Positions 16,947-26,068 of a stretch of 45,493 nt of DNA are shown here, piece after piece. Below the pieces are notes generated by a model. The model was not told where the DNA came from and did not search any database. It saw only the letters and a program-made list of their open reading frames with translations. Both the position numbers and the translations under genes were made by a program. How positions within the stretch are numbered: position 1 is the first letter of the stretch; every line of letters starts with the position of its first letter. This DNA comes from an uncultured Clostridia bacterium. GTDB lineage: Bacteria; Bacillota; Clostridia; Oscillospirales; Acutalibacteraceae. The DNA is taken from positions 1 through 45,493 of the forward strand of contig CAJFPJ010000006.1 of the NCBI GenBank assembly GCA_904399395.1, in the 5' to 3' direction.

Positions 16947-16968
16947 GTATTATACATATAGGGGTATA
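16927..16968. promoter_or_regulatory. CsoR-like operator overlapping the ATPase promoter
   Basis: TATACCCCTA (16927-16936) and TAGGGGTATA (16959-16968) form a perfect 10-bp inverted repeat around 22 bp. The left arm is in the promoter spacer and the right arm is past the start point. TACCC and GGGTA tracts are typical of CsoR/RcnR-family metal repressors. Here the arms are farther apart than in classical CsoR sites, which may mean two tetramers, or DNA wrapping. No csoR gene is seen in the window. Confidence 0.55.
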
Positions 16969-16992
16969 AGTATATGACGTGGGAGGTATATT

Positions 16993-18885
16993 ATGCGAAA
17001 AGGAATTCAAAAAATAGAGCAATTTCTGGAATGGGGCGGTACGAAAAAAGATATCACTTTGCTTGTTATATCAGGGCTCTCTTTGCTTATCAGTATACTG
17101 ATTCCGGATATTCTCCCCTTTGATACAGCCTGGGTGGCGATTGTTCTCTGCGGTGTTCCCATTATTCTGGAAGCGCTCATTGGGCTTATCACCGCCTTTG
17201 ATATCAAGGCAGACGTGCTCGTCTCCATCGCATTAATTGCCTCAATTATAATTGGCGAGAATTTTGCGGCAGGCGAGGTGGCATTTATTATGCAGCTTGG
17301 CGCTCTCCTGGAAGATCTGACGGTTGCGAAAGCACGCGCTGGAATAGAAAAGCTGGTTCACCTTACGCCGCAAAAGGCAAGGATTCTATCTGGGGAAACG
17401 GAGAAAATTATTTCGGCTGAAGAGGTAAAGGTCGGGGATTTGCTTCGGGTGCTTCCGGGAGAAAGCGTACCAGTAGACGGTGTAATTGTTTCCGGGCAGA
17501 CATCTGTGAACCAAGCAGTTATGACAGGAGAATCTCTCCCTGTGGATAAAACGGCCGGTGATGAGGTTTCCAGCGGCACGGTAAACCAGTTCGGTTCTTT
17601 TGATATGAGGGCTACTAAGGTTGGGCAAGACAGTTCCATCCAACGGATGATTCGCCTTGTGCAGTCAGCCGATGCGGGTAAAGCTAAGATTGTAGGAATT
17701 GCCGACCGCTGGGCGACCTGGATCGTAGTGACAGCCCTTACGGCTGCTGCCTTAACGTGGATCATCAGCGGTGAAATTATCAGAGCGGTTACCATTCTGG
17801 TGGTATTCTGCCCTTGCGCTCTTGTATTGGCAACTCCTACCGCCATTATGGCCGCTATCGGAAACGCTACGAAGCACGGGTTTTTGGTTCGAGAAGGTGA
17901 TGCTTTGGAGCGTTTGGCTTCCGTAACTAAAATTGCTTTTGATAAAACAGGGACACTGACCTATGGAACTCCTGAGGTAACGGCCGTCAGGAGTTTTACC
18001 CCAGTATATACAGAAGAGGAGCTGTATTCTTTTGCGGCTTCGGCAGAGCTGCGTTCGGAGCATCCGTTGGGAAAGGCCGTTGTTCGTTGTTTTCGGCAGA
18101 AGCATCTCGCTTCCGTTTCTCAACCGGCAGATTTTAAAATGATTCCCGGCCGCGGCGTGGTGGCATATACGGGTGGAGTGCGAATCCTTGCCGGCAATCG
18201 GGAACTTTTAGAAGATCACTTTATACCGGTTACAAAGGAAGCGCTCACGGAGGCTGAGACGTATCTTGGCCAAGGGTGTACCGTGATTTATATTGCTGTG
18301 GACGGCCAACTTGCCGGGCTGGTGGCATTAGCAGATTGTCTCCGTGAAGAAAGCGCGGATATGATACATGATCTTTCTGAACTCCATGTGCAGCCGGTCC
18401 TGCTGACCGGTGACCATGAGGAAGCTGCTGGCAGCATTGCCCATAAGCTGCAGATTCATGAAGTGCATGCGAACTGCTTGCCGGAAGATAAGTTGAATTG
18501 GATCGATACATATCAAAAAGAAAAGAATCCTGTCTGTATGATTGGCGATGGTATTAATGATGCTCCGGCCTTAAAGAAGGCGACTGTGGGAATCGCTATG
18601 GGTGGTGTGGGAAGTGATATCGCTGTGGATGCTGCAGATATCGCTCTGGTGGATGATGAAGTAAAAGAACTGCCCCATCTGTTGGCACTGGCTAAAAGAA
18701 TGATGTTTACTATAAAATGTAATCTTTCTTTTTCCATGGGATTGAATTTCGTAGCCATTGCCCTGGCCATAAGCGGTATTTTAAATCCGGTGGTGGGAGC
18801 CCTTGTTCATAATGCCGGGTCGGTAATTGTCATAGTACATTCCGCGCTACTTTTGAAATGGAGGAAGAAAAAAGATGAAGCGTGA
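16993..18885 (+). CDS. Heavy-metal translocating P1B-type ATPase
   Basis: This pump exports (or imports) soft metal ions across the membrane using ATP. The 630-residue protein has no N-terminal HMA domain. Motifs in order: TGES at 178-181 (actuator), membrane metal site CPC at 273-275, DKTGT with phosphorylated D317, H356-P357 of the HP locus, and GDGINDAP at 517-524. The last membrane helices read HNAGSVIVIVHSALLL, not the YN and MSSS patterns of classical CopA and not the DTG of ZntA. Metal specificity is therefore uncertain: Cu, Zn/Cd or another soft metal. The CsoR-like operator hints at copper. The free HMA protein at 13259 could deliver its ion. Confidence 0.92.
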   Translation: MRKGIQKIEQFLEWGGTKKDITLLVISGLSLLISILIPDILPFDTAWVAIVLCGVPIILEALIGLITAFDIKADVLVSIALIASIIIGENFAAGEVAFIMQLGALLEDLTVAKARAGIEKLVHLTPQKARILSGETEKIISAEEVKVGDLLRVLPGESVPVDGVIVSGQTSVNQAVMTGESLPVDKTAGDEVSSGTVNQFGSFDMRATKVGQDSSIQRMIRLVQSADAGKAKIVGIADRWATWIVVTALTAAALTWIISGEIIRAVTILVVFCPCALVLATPTAIMAAIGNATKHGFLVREGDALERLASVTKIAFDKTGTLTYGTPEVTAVRSFTPVYTEEELYSFAASAELRSEHPLGKAVVRCFRQKHLASVSQPADFKMIPGRGVVAYTGGVRILAGNRELLEDHFIPVTKEALTEAETYLGQGCTVIYIAVDGQLAGLVALADCLREESADMIHDLSELHVQPVLLTGDHEEAAGSIAHKLQIHEVHANCLPEDKLNWIDTYQKEKNPVCMIGDGINDAPALKKATVGIAMGGVGSDIAVDAADIALVDDEVKELPHLLALAKRMMFTIKCNLSFSMGLNFVAIALAISGILNPVVGALVHNAGSVIVIVHSALLLKWRKKKDEA

Positions 18886-18985
18886 TACAATTTTACTGTG
18901 CAATTACATTTTTGATCAGGGTGACAGCAATCCTTTCTATTCGTACTTTCCCTTTGCCACCTTTCTCCCGAGCAAGGCCTGTTGA
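18875..18985 (+). CDS. Possible 36-residue ORF after the ATPase
   Basis: ATG 18875 follows GGAGG (18860-18864) by ten bases and overlaps the last 11 bp of the ATPase gene. The frame ends at TGA 18985, inside the convergent helicase gene. The peptide is not recognised and has two cysteines. It may be a real small gene, the start of a gene cut off when the helicase locus formed, or chance. Confidence 0.25.
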   Translation: MKRDTILLCNYIFDQGDSNPFYSYFPFATFLPSKAC

Positions 18986-21621
18986 TTTTTATTCACAAAG
19001 GATTTTGTTCTTGCTCGAAGCAAAATTTTACGTCCTTCCGGTGTGCGCGTATAGATAACCCTGTATTTTCCCAAAACCGCGCGCATATGCTTTTCAAAAA
19101 TAAGTGCCCGCTCTTTCTGCCTGCCGAATACCTCTGGCACAGAATAGTATTCGGTAGTCCGAGATTTCGCTTCCCTCATCAGCAAATATCTTGGGTTATC
19201 AATGATTCCCCAGATTTCTTCCATGCAGCAGGCAAAGGTTGTCTTATCCCGCATACTCCCACCTTTAAGCCATGTGCCAATGAGGAGTCCCTCCACAGAT
19301 TCCACTTCGGCCCTGCAATGTGTGGCATCCTCGATTTCACCGGTTTCAATCAGCGCACGGAGCATCGCCTGACCGATCCGTTTCATTCTCCGTTCCGGCC
19401 TACTAAAACGGAACAGCTTGATACCGTATCTGGCGGCCAGCAAAGCTGCGGCAATCACGCCGATTCCCAACACGGTAGCCCAGATGGCGCCGCCCGATAT
19501 CAAAAAGCGACCGGCGGCCAGTAGTATCATCAGGATAATACTCAGAATCTCCATTCCCAATGCATTTTGGAACACATACCCAGCTTTAACTTCCTCTTTA
19601 GGGATGGTTTCCATCTGCTCTACTTCCATTTCGCCATGGATTTCCTGTAGAGCATTCTGCCACCGCGAGCGCAGGGCATCTCGATCCGCCGCCCGCTCCA
19701 GCATCATCCGGTTGACTGTTTCCATTTTTTCACGGGAATCAAATTCTGGCATTCCCAATCGATCAATTCCACTCTCGATCAGATTGTCTTTCCAGGATAC
19801 CCCTAAAAAGGTGTCAAACCGGCGAGCAAGCGTTTCATAGTCACCAGAAAAATCTGCATGATCGGTCTTTCCGGATTTCTGCGGAAAAATACAGGCCAGA
19901 TGCCAGATATTTCCTGTCTTCTCCGGGTGTTCCCGGTCAATTCGGATGGTTCGTCCTCTCATTTGATTACTTAGCATAAAAGAGCCTACATAGGTAGCCA
20001 GAATCAGGGAATTGATGCAAGGTGCATCCCAGCCTTCTCCAAGAAGAGATTTCGTTCCAACGAGCGTATTGATTTCTCCCTGACGGAACAACTCGGTGAC
20101 CGCTGCTACTACATGTGTGTTTTTCCCTTTTATTTGGAATAGTCCATATCCAGTATTTCCCAACGGCGAGAGATTTCCCTCACATTCTCGTTTCTCAAGC
20201 AAGCTCTCCAGAGTTTCTTTGGTATCAATTGGGAGAAGAACTACCGTTCCGCTCAGACACCCCAGGCGAATTTCTTTCCGGCCCTTTCTTCGCAGAAACT
20301 CAAAGATAGGAACAGCGCCGATTTCCGTTTTTATCGCCCGATCCGTTCCTATAAACGGCAACTGATCTCTTTTAATGTAATCACATAAAATCAAAAGCCG
20401 CAGCTTTTCTCCCAGCGCCTGATACTCGGATTCCACGATTTTCCAGATGCTCTCCATCTTTCCTTGGCTTTTGGCCAGCAGCTTCTGTATCGCCTCTTTC
20501 TTTGTAAGGATCACCTTCTTCCGGTATATGCAGCCGGCTTCTTCTAACTCCTGCAAAAGATGCTGCCGCTGTACCTCGAAAATTCGGTACGAGTCTGCAT
20601 CGTCATAGAAAAAGCCCTGCAAAAGGATCTCCAGCCATTCATCAGTAAGTTTTGGCAGTTTCCCCTTTTCCCCGATCAACTCTTTTAAGTAGCCAGGAAA
20701 CTGGATTCCCTGTGCCTGACAAAAAATCAGGAGCGATGAAAAATACTGCGGATTCTCTAAAAATTGATCACTGTATTCTTCCGGATGCTGCAATCCCTGA
20801 TGGGTAGCAATCATTTGTGTCAAATTTCCCTCAGACAAAATCCTATTCCGCAGCTCTTCTATCTTTTTTTCATGAGTTTCGATTTCTTGCAGTTCCTTCT
20901 TAGCCGGCCAATTAAAATAGATATAATCCTCATGAGGGCAGAGACTCCCCTCTCGCACAAGCTCTGGGGTGAATATTTCTTCATCAATCGGCCCACATAA
21001 GTCGATATACCGCTTCCATTGCCCTGGGGTGCTGTCGTAAGGTGGTGTGGCTGTCAGAGAAATAACCGTCATTCCCCTGAGCTCTTTTAAAAATACTTCC
21101 AGTGATTTCCACCATTCACTCCGCAGATGATGCGCCTCATCCAGACAGATGGTTTTGACACCGGTGGCTTTAATTACCGCAAACAGATCAAAGCCATTGT
21201 AATCCACGATTTCTATGTCCGTTTCTTCTTCCCCGGCTTCCTCATCGTCGGCTTCGCTTACTTCCCCCTGATACTGTTTCATTGCGCTATACAGGGCCTG
21301 ATAGGTGATGGCTGTTATGGATTTCATCCGTTTTAGATCATTAGAAAGCAATTCTTCTGGCTGATGACCTGCAATCAGGAAACCATCTGTAATCCGTTCC
21401 AGCCACTGCTGCCGGATAGTAATGCTTGGGGAAACAATTAAGCAAGGCGATCCCAGCCTCCTGATGAGTTCAATTCCAAGGGTTGTTTTTCCGGAGCCGG
21501 GAGCTGCCACAATATGAATCTTATGATCAGTCAGATGTTTTTCTGCATGAGACAAAATCCGCTCCTGATAATTGCGCCATTTCCCTTTAAACTGTAAAAT
21601 ACCATCGTATTGGTTTTCCAT
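18937..21621 (-). CDS. DEAH-box SF2 helicase with a C-terminal transmembrane hairpin
   Basis: The 894-residue protein begins with a ResIII-type helicase core: Walker A PGSGKTT (41-47), DEAH (161-164) and motif III SLTATP (188-193). An insertion of about 280 residues precedes the second RecA lobe, with LGEGWDAP (527-534) and motif VI QMRGRTIRID (553-562). Two adjacent hydrophobic helices follow at about 690-708 and 712-732, joined by a short turn, then a basic, non-catalytic C-terminal domain of about 160 residues. ATP-dependent unwinding or translocation is expected. The membrane hairpin would fix it to the cytoplasmic membrane with both ends inside. The gene has its own promoter, and no partner nuclease or methylase is adjacent. 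Not a known housekeeping helicase; its role is unknown. Confidence 0.85.
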   Translation of the reverse strand: MENQYDGILQFKGKWRNYQERILSHAEKHLTDHKIHIVAAPGSGKTTLGIELIRRLGSPCLIVSPSITIRQQWLERITDGFLIAGHQPEELLSNDLKRMKSITAITYQALYSAMKQYQGEVSEADDEEAGEEETDIEIVDYNGFDLFAVIKATGVKTICLDEAHHLRSEWWKSLEVFLKELRGMTVISLTATPPYDSTPGQWKRYIDLCGPIDEEIFTPELVREGSLCPHEDYIYFNWPAKKELQEIETHEKKIEELRNRILSEGNLTQMIATHQGLQHPEEYSDQFLENPQYFSSLLIFCQAQGIQFPGYLKELIGEKGKLPKLTDEWLEILLQGFFYDDADSYRIFEVQRQHLLQELEEAGCIYRKKVILTKKEAIQKLLAKSQGKMESIWKIVESEYQALGEKLRLLILCDYIKRDQLPFIGTDRAIKTEIGAVPIFEFLRRKGRKEIRLGCLSGTVVLLPIDTKETLESLLEKRECEGNLSPLGNTGYGLFQIKGKNTHVVAAVTELFRQGEINTLVGTKSLLGEGWDAPCINSLILATYVGSFMLSNQMRGRTIRIDREHPEKTGNIWHLACIFPQKSGKTDHADFSGDYETLARRFDTFLGVSWKDNLIESGIDRLGMPEFDSREKMETVNRMMLERAADRDALRSRWQNALQEIHGEMEVEQMETIPKEEVKAGYVFQNALGMEILSIILMILLAAGRFLISGGAIWATVLGIGVIAAALLAARYGIKLFRFSRPERRMKRIGQAMLRALIETGEIEDATHCRAEVESVEGLLIGTWLKGGSMRDKTTFACCMEEIWGIIDNPRYLLMREAKSRTTEYYSVPEVFGRQKERALIFEKHMRAVLGKYRVIYTRTPEGRKILLRARTKSFVNKNQQALLGRKVAKGKYE

Positions 21622-21665
21622 GGCATGGCCCCCATTACTTTGTTTTTCTATCTAGAATTATTTTC

Positions 21666-21694
21666 ATTATACTGCTGCCGCAGATGATTCACAA
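21666..21694 (-). promoter_or_regulatory. Sigma-A promoter of the helicase gene
   Basis: On the minus strand TTGTGA (21694-21689) and TATAAT (21671-21666) are 17 bp apart, 44 bp upstream of the helicase ATG. The helicase is thus separately transcribed from queA. Confidence 0.7.
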
Positions 21695-21740
21695 TTCTTT
21701 TTCGGTGCAGGAGGTTAGAAAAAATACGTTCTATATATAT

Positions 21741-21774
21741 ATAAAAAGTTCCACAGGAGAACCTGTGGAACTTT
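21741..21774 (-). terminator. Terminator of queA
   Basis: A perfect 13-bp stem AAAGTTCCACAGG/CCTGTGGAACTTT with an AGAA loop on the plus strand (TTCT on the minus strand) is followed on the minus strand by TTTTTATATATA. It lies 66 bp past the queA stop codon. Confidence 0.88.
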
Positions 21775-21839
21775 CGACTTGTAAGCCTCTCGATAGTATA
21801 GATTTACAGCGCTTATATAGTTTTATTTGCTTCAATTTT

Positions 21840-22877
21840 TCACACCACGAGCATTGCATCTCCAAAGGAAAAAAATCTATATTTTTCCGCAACTGCCGTC
21901 TTATAGGCGTTCATAGTATTATCATATCCTGCAAATGCTGATACGAGCATGATCAGTGTGCTTTCTGGCAGATGGAAATTCGTCACCAATCCATCCAGCA
22001 CCTTGAAAGTATATCCCGGATAGATGAAAATATCCGTCCATCCGCTGCTTTCGCAGATACGGCCTTCTTTACTGCCAATGGATTCCAAAGTCCGACAGCT
22101 GGTAGTCCCCACAGCGATGACCCTTTTCCCCTCTTCCTTTGTTTTATTGATAAGGGCTGCATTGGCTGCATCCAAAGAATAATGCTCGGAATGCATTTTA
22201 TGATTTGTTATATTTTCTGTTTTAACAGGCCGGAAGGTACCCAGACCTACGTGAAGAGTTACAAAGGCGATCCGCACACCCTTCTCACGGATTTTTTCCA
22301 AAAGTTCCGGAGTGAAATGAAGCCCTGCTGTGGGAGCAGCCGCAGATCCTACCTCCCGGGAATACACATTCTGATAGCGCTCTTTATCTTTGAGTTCTTG
22401 CGTAATATAGTGAGGAAGGGGCATACTGCCGATCTGATCGAGAATTTCATAAAAATTCCCCTCATAGGAAAACCGGATCAACCGGTTTCCTCCTTCCAGT
22501 ATATCCAGAACTTCCCCCTTCAGAAGCCCGTTACCAAAGGTAAAATGAGTTCCTGGCTTGGCACGCTTGCCTGGACCCGCCAAAGCCTCCCAGATATCTC
22601 CTTCCTTATGATTGAGGAGCAGAAATTCCACCTTTGCTCCTGTCCCCTCCCGAATTCCATACAGTCTTGCAGGAAGAACGCGAGAATCGTTTAGAACCAG
22701 GCAATCTCCCGGCTCCAGAAAACCTATGATGTCCCGAAATACGGCATGACGGATAGAACCATCCTTTCTGCCTAAAACAAGAAGACGGGAAGAATCCCTT
22801 GGCTCAATGGGAGTTTGAGCAATCAGTTCTTCCGGAAGATCATAGAAATAATCACTGGTTTTTGTATGCAATTCCAC
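21840..22877 (-). CDS. queA: S-adenosylmethionine:tRNA ribosyltransferase-isomerase QueA
   Basis: QueA transfers the ribose part of SAM to preQ1 at tRNA position 34 to make epoxyqueuosine. The 345-residue protein is full length, with the family N terminus [15 protein letters not shown], the central [10 protein letters not shown] motif and C-terminal [17 protein letters not shown]. It works after Tgt (10115-11248), although the two genes are 10 kb apart here instead of adjacent. It is divergent from the lysine operon, whose promoter lies 24 bp away. The gene is monocistronic with a clear terminator. Confidence 0.96.
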   Translation of the reverse strand: MELHTKTSDYFYDLPEELIAQTPIEPRDSSRLLVLGRKDGSIRHAVFRDIIGFLEPGDCLVLNDSRVLPARLYGIREGTGAKVEFLLLNHKEGDIWEALAGPGKRAKPGTHFTFGNGLLKGEVLDILEGGNRLIRFSYEGNFYEILDQIGSMPLPHYITQELKDKERYQNVYSREVGSAAAPTAGLHFTPELLEKIREKGVRIAFVTLHVGLGTFRPVKTENITNHKMHSEHYSLDAANAALINKTKEEGKRVIAVGTTSCRTLESIGSKEGRICESSGWTDIFIYPGYTFKVLDGLVTNFHLPESTLIMLVSAFAGYDNTMNAYKTAVAEKYRFFSFGDAMLVV

Positions 22878-22900
22878 TTTTCTTATCTCCTATTTTTAAA

Positions 22901-22930
22901 TTGACACACCGCTTTGCAGCATGTTATAAT
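22901..22930 (+). promoter_or_regulatory. Sigma-A promoter of the lysine operon
   Basis: TTGACA (22901-22906) and TATAAT (22925-22930), both full consensus, are separated by 18 bp. Transcription should start near 22937, a few bases before the riboswitch. Confidence 0.85.
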
Positions 22931-22942
22931 ATAGAGCGAATA

Positions 22943-23110
22943 ACGATAGAGGCGCGGGTTTGATCAGTATCTCATTCCAGCCCTGCCACGGGCGCCACAG
23001 AATGGAGGGAAAGGCAAAACCGCCGAAGGGAGCTTCTGGCAAGAGATCCCTGGGGGTCGCTGTTAATAGCGCGGCAACTGTCATCATTCAATATGATGGA
23101 GTGCTATCGG
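22943..23110 (+). ncRNA. Lysine riboswitch (L-box)
   Basis: The P1 stem pairs CGATAG (22944-22949) with CTATCG (23104-23109). Between them are the conserved L-box elements in order: GAGGCGCGG, AGTA, GCCGAAGGGAGC, CTGG, GGCAACTGTCA and TGGAGTGCTATC. Lysine-binding riboswitches regulate lysine synthesis and transport. With lysine bound, P1 closes and the terminator at 23151 forms. The four genes downstream (asd, dapA, dapB, ACT protein) fit exactly. The match to consensus was made by eye. Confidence 0.92.
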
Positions 23111-23150
23111 TTTCCTACATGATTCCGAATAGTATTATTATATTGAATTG

Positions 23151-23178
23151 GCAGCCGGTTTTCAACCGGTTTTTTTAT
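23151..23178 (+). terminator. Riboswitch-controlled terminator
   Basis: A short stem CCGGTT/AACCGG (23155-23160 and 23164-23169), extended by G-T and A-T pairs, is followed by seven T residues. It lies 41 bp past P1 and 104 bp before the asd ATG, so it can end transcription when lysine is plentiful. Confidence 0.85.
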
Positions 23179-23281
23179 TATCGCAGCACATAATTTCAAT
23201 GGTCTTGGCGGGAAAAATCATTGCCGCCTGAAGATACATAATTTTTTTGCAGAGACATATGAATGTCTTGGAGGTACAGAT

Positions 23282-24361
23282 ATGAAAAAGTATAAGGTGG
23301 GTATTATTGGCGCGACTGGTATGGTAGGTCAGAGATTTACTACTCTTTTAGAGAATCATCCCTGGTTTGAAGTAGCCGCTCTCGCGGCAAGTTCCCGTTC
23401 TGCAGGAAAAACCTATGAAGATGCTGTTGGGGATCATTGGCTTATGAGCACGCCTATGCCTGCTTCTATGGCTAAGATGGTTGTTTTTAACGCGGAAGAG
23501 GACGTTGAAAAGGTGGCTTCTTTGTGTGATTTCGTCTTCTGCGCAGTGAATATGAAAAAAGAAGAAATCAAGGCATTGGAAGAAAAATATGCAAAGGCGG
23601 AATGCCCGGTAATGAGCAATAATAGCGCCCACCGGGGGACGCCGGATGTCCCCATGATTATTCCGGAGATCAACCCGGAGCATGCGCAGGTTATTGAGGC
23701 ACAGCGCAAAAGACTTGGCACAAAGCGGGGATTTATAGCCGTAAAATCCAACTGTTCTCTGCAGAGCTACGTGCCCGCTATCCATCCTTTGATGGATTTG
23801 GGTGTCACCAATGCGCTGGCATGTACCTATCAGGCGATATCCGGTGCAGGAAAGACCTTCAAAACCTTCCCTGAAATTCTTGATAATGTAATTCCCTATA
23901 TCGGTGGAGAAGAAGAGAAGTCTGAAAACGAACCTCTAAAAATTTGGGGCCATGTGGAAAATGGTGTGATCGTGAACGCTGAAACACCCAATATTACCTC
24001 TCAGTGCCTGCGCGTCCCTGTGTCAGATGGTCACACGGCTGCCGTATTCGTTTCTTTTGAAAAGAAAGTTGAGATGGAAGAAATTATTCAAAGATGGGAA
24101 AGCTTCAAGGGGGCTCCTCAAGAGCTGAATCTGCCCAGCGCTCCCAAACAGTTCCTGCATTATTTCCGCGAGGACGACAGGCCCCAGTCCCGTCTGGACC
24201 GTAATCTGGAAAATGGTATGGCGGTTTCTATTGGCCGTCTTCGCCCGGATAAGCAGTATACTGTTAAATTTGTCTGTCTTTCTCACAACACACTGCGGGG
24301 GGCGGCAGGTGGAGCCGTGCTTATGGCGGAGCTTCTCTGCGCAAAGGGATATCTTGACTGA
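23282..24361 (+). CDS. asd: Aspartate-semialdehyde dehydrogenase
   Basis: Asd reduces aspartyl phosphate to aspartate semialdehyde with NADPH, the branch point to lysine, diaminopimelate, threonine and methionine. The 359-residue protein shows the nucleotide motif GATGMVGQ (10-17), catalytic C158 in SNCSLQ, and H251 in VSDGHTAAV. The sequence resembles the longer archaeal/fungal-type ASADH, also common in Clostridia, rather than the E. coli type. The start follows TTGGAGG. First gene of the riboswitch-controlled operon. Confidence 0.95.
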   Translation: MKKYKVGIIGATGMVGQRFTTLLENHPWFEVAALAASSRSAGKTYEDAVGDHWLMSTPMPASMAKMVVFNAEEDVEKVASLCDFVFCAVNMKKEEIKALEEKYAKAECPVMSNNSAHRGTPDVPMIIPEINPEHAQVIEAQRKRLGTKRGFIAVKSNCSLQSYVPAIHPLMDLGVTNALACTYQAISGAGKTFKTFPEILDNVIPYIGGEEEKSENEPLKIWGHVENGVIVNAETPNITSQCLRVPVSDGHTAAVFVSFEKKVEMEEIIQRWESFKGAPQELNLPSAPKQFLHYFREDDRPQSRLDRNLENGMAVSIGRLRPDKQYTVKFVCLSHNTLRGAAGGAVLMAELLCAKGYLD

Positions 24362-24395
24362 AATTGATCTTTTGTGACCTTTAGGAGATATGCAC

Positions 24396-25283
24396 ATGAA
24401 AAAAACAGTTTTTACAGGTGCAGGGGTAGCAATCGTCACCCCTATGCATGAAGATGGAACAGTGAATTACGACGTTTTTTCTCAGCTATTGGAGGATCAA
24501 ATCGCCAGTGGTACGGATGCGATTATAGCATGTGGAACTACCGGTGAAAGTGCAACCCTTTCTCATCAAGAGCATGTAGAGGTTTTGGATTTTGCGATTC
24601 GTCGCGTGAACAAACGAGTTCCTGTGATTGCCGGAACGGGAAGCAACGACACAGCTTATGCTCTGGAGCTTTCTCTTGAAGCCCAGAAGGCTGGGGCTGA
24701 TGCCCTTTTGATGGTTACACCCTATTATAATAAGACTTCTCAAATGGGGCTGATTCGACATTTCACATATGTGGCCGATCGGGTAAATCTACCCATTATC
24801 CTGTATAATGTGCCGTCACGCACAGGCTGCAATATCAAGCCGGAAACATTTTTAGAGCTTTCTAAACATCCGAATATTGTAGCTGTAAAGGAAGCAAGCG
24901 GTGATATCTCCGCTGTAGCGGAGATTGCCGCTTTATGCGGGGACGATCTCCAGTTATATTCTGGAAATGACGATCAGATTCTTCCTGTCCTTGCCCTTGG
25001 CGGGAAAGGGGTTATCAGTGTTCTTTCCAATGTGCTTCCCCGTGAGACCCATGAGATCTGTGAGTTGTTTTTCAGAGGTGATGTGGAGGGTTCCCGCTGC
25101 ATGATGCTGAAATATCTGGATTTGATTCATGCACTGTTTTCTGATGTAAATCCGATTCCTGTAAAGGAAGCCATGAATCTGATGGGAATGCAGGTGGGGC
25201 CTTGCCGTCTTCCTCTTGTGGAAATGTCTGAAAGTGGAAAGAAAAATTTGGTGGAAGTATTAAAAAAATATAGTCTAGTGTAA
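24396..25283 (+). CDS. dapA: 4-hydroxy-tetrahydrodipicolinate synthase
   Basis: DapA condenses pyruvate with aspartate semialdehyde, the first committed step to diaminopimelate and lysine. The 295-residue TIM barrel shows TTGE at 48-51, Y137 in YNVPSRTG, and Schiff-base K165 in VAVKEASGD. ATG 24396 lies eight bases after GGAG; the ATG at 24390 is too close. It follows asd by 34 bp in the lysine riboswitch operon. In spore formers the pathway also feeds dipicolinate for the spore core. Confidence 0.96.
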   Translation: MKKTVFTGAGVAIVTPMHEDGTVNYDVFSQLLEDQIASGTDAIIACGTTGESATLSHQEHVEVLDFAIRRVNKRVPVIAGTGSNDTAYALELSLEAQKAGADALLMVTPYYNKTSQMGLIRHFTYVADRVNLPIILYNVPSRTGCNIKPETFLELSKHPNIVAVKEASGDISAVAEIAALCGDDLQLYSGNDDQILPVLALGGKGVISVLSNVLPRETHEICELFFRGDVEGSRCMMLKYLDLIHALFSDVNPIPVKEAMNLMGMQVGPCRLPLVEMSESGKKNLVEVLKKYSLV

Positions 25284-25302
25284 GGTTCTGGGAGGAAGAT
25301 TC

Positions 25303-26055
25303 ATGACAAGGATTGTTGTAAGCGGCTGCAATGGCAAGATGGGGCATGAAATTGTATCCATTGTCTCTGAGGCTTCCGATTGCCAAGTTGTGGCGGGGAT
25401 CGATATTCATACGACTGGAAATGAGGAGTTTCCGGTATTTTCAAAGGCGGAGGACGTATCTGTTGACGCCGATGTTTTGGTGGATTTTTCCCATCCCTCT
25501 GCCCTATCCTCTCTGTTGGTGTTTGGGAAAACCCGGAAACTGCCACTTGTGCTCTGCACAACAGGCTACAGTAAGACTCAGGTGGAAGAATTGAAAGAGG
25601 CCTCTCGTGAGATTCCTATTTTTTATTCCAGGAATATGTCTCTGGGAATCAATCTTCTGATAGAACTTTCCAAAAAGGCTACCCAAGTATTGGGGAGAAA
25701 CTTCGATGTTGAAATTATAGAAAAGCATCACAATCAGAAGATAGATGCTCCCAGCGGAACAGCTCTGATGCTGGCAGATGAAATTTCCTCTGTGATGTCC
25801 GAAGAGCCGAAGTATGTTTATGACCGGCACTCTCGGCGTATGAAACGAGAGAAAAACGAGATTGGGATTCACTCTGTCCGCGGCGGTACCATTGTGGGTG
25901 AGCACGATGTGTTGTTTGCGGGCCATCATGAGACTATTACTCTTTCTCATTCGGCTCAATCCAAGGAGGTATTTGCCTCCGGAGCGGTAAATGCTGCCGT
26001 ATATCTTTGTGGAAAGCCAGCTGGATTATACGATATGTCTGACCTGTTGAAATAA
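25303..26055 (+). CDS. dapB: 4-hydroxy-tetrahydrodipicolinate reductase
   Basis: DapB reduces the DapA product with NAD(P)H. The 250-residue protein has the N-terminal nucleotide motif SGCNGKMGHEI (7-17) and the signature EKHHNQKIDAPSGTA with catalytic histidine and lysine. The conserved C-terminal GEHDVLFAGHHETI is present. It starts 19 bp after dapA, preceded by GGGAGGAAG. No later lysine genes (dapL, dapH, lysA) follow. Confidence 0.96.
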   Translation: MTRIVVSGCNGKMGHEIVSIVSEASDCQVVAGIDIHTTGNEEFPVFSKAEDVSVDADVLVDFSHPSALSSLLVFGKTRKLPLVLCTTGYSKTQVEELKEASREIPIFYSRNMSLGINLLIELSKKATQVLGRNFDVEIIEKHHNQKIDAPSGTALMLADEISSVMSEEPKYVYDRHSRRMKREKNEIGIHSVRGGTIVGEHDVLFAGHHETITLSHSAQSKEVFASGAVNAAVYLCGKPAGLYDMSDLLK

Positions 26056-26068
26056 GGAGGCATGTAAA

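Noticed and set aside
18982-20365. Plus-strand open frames inside the helicase gene
   Set aside because: They are antisense shadows of the helicase frame, have no ribosome sites and show no recognisable domains.
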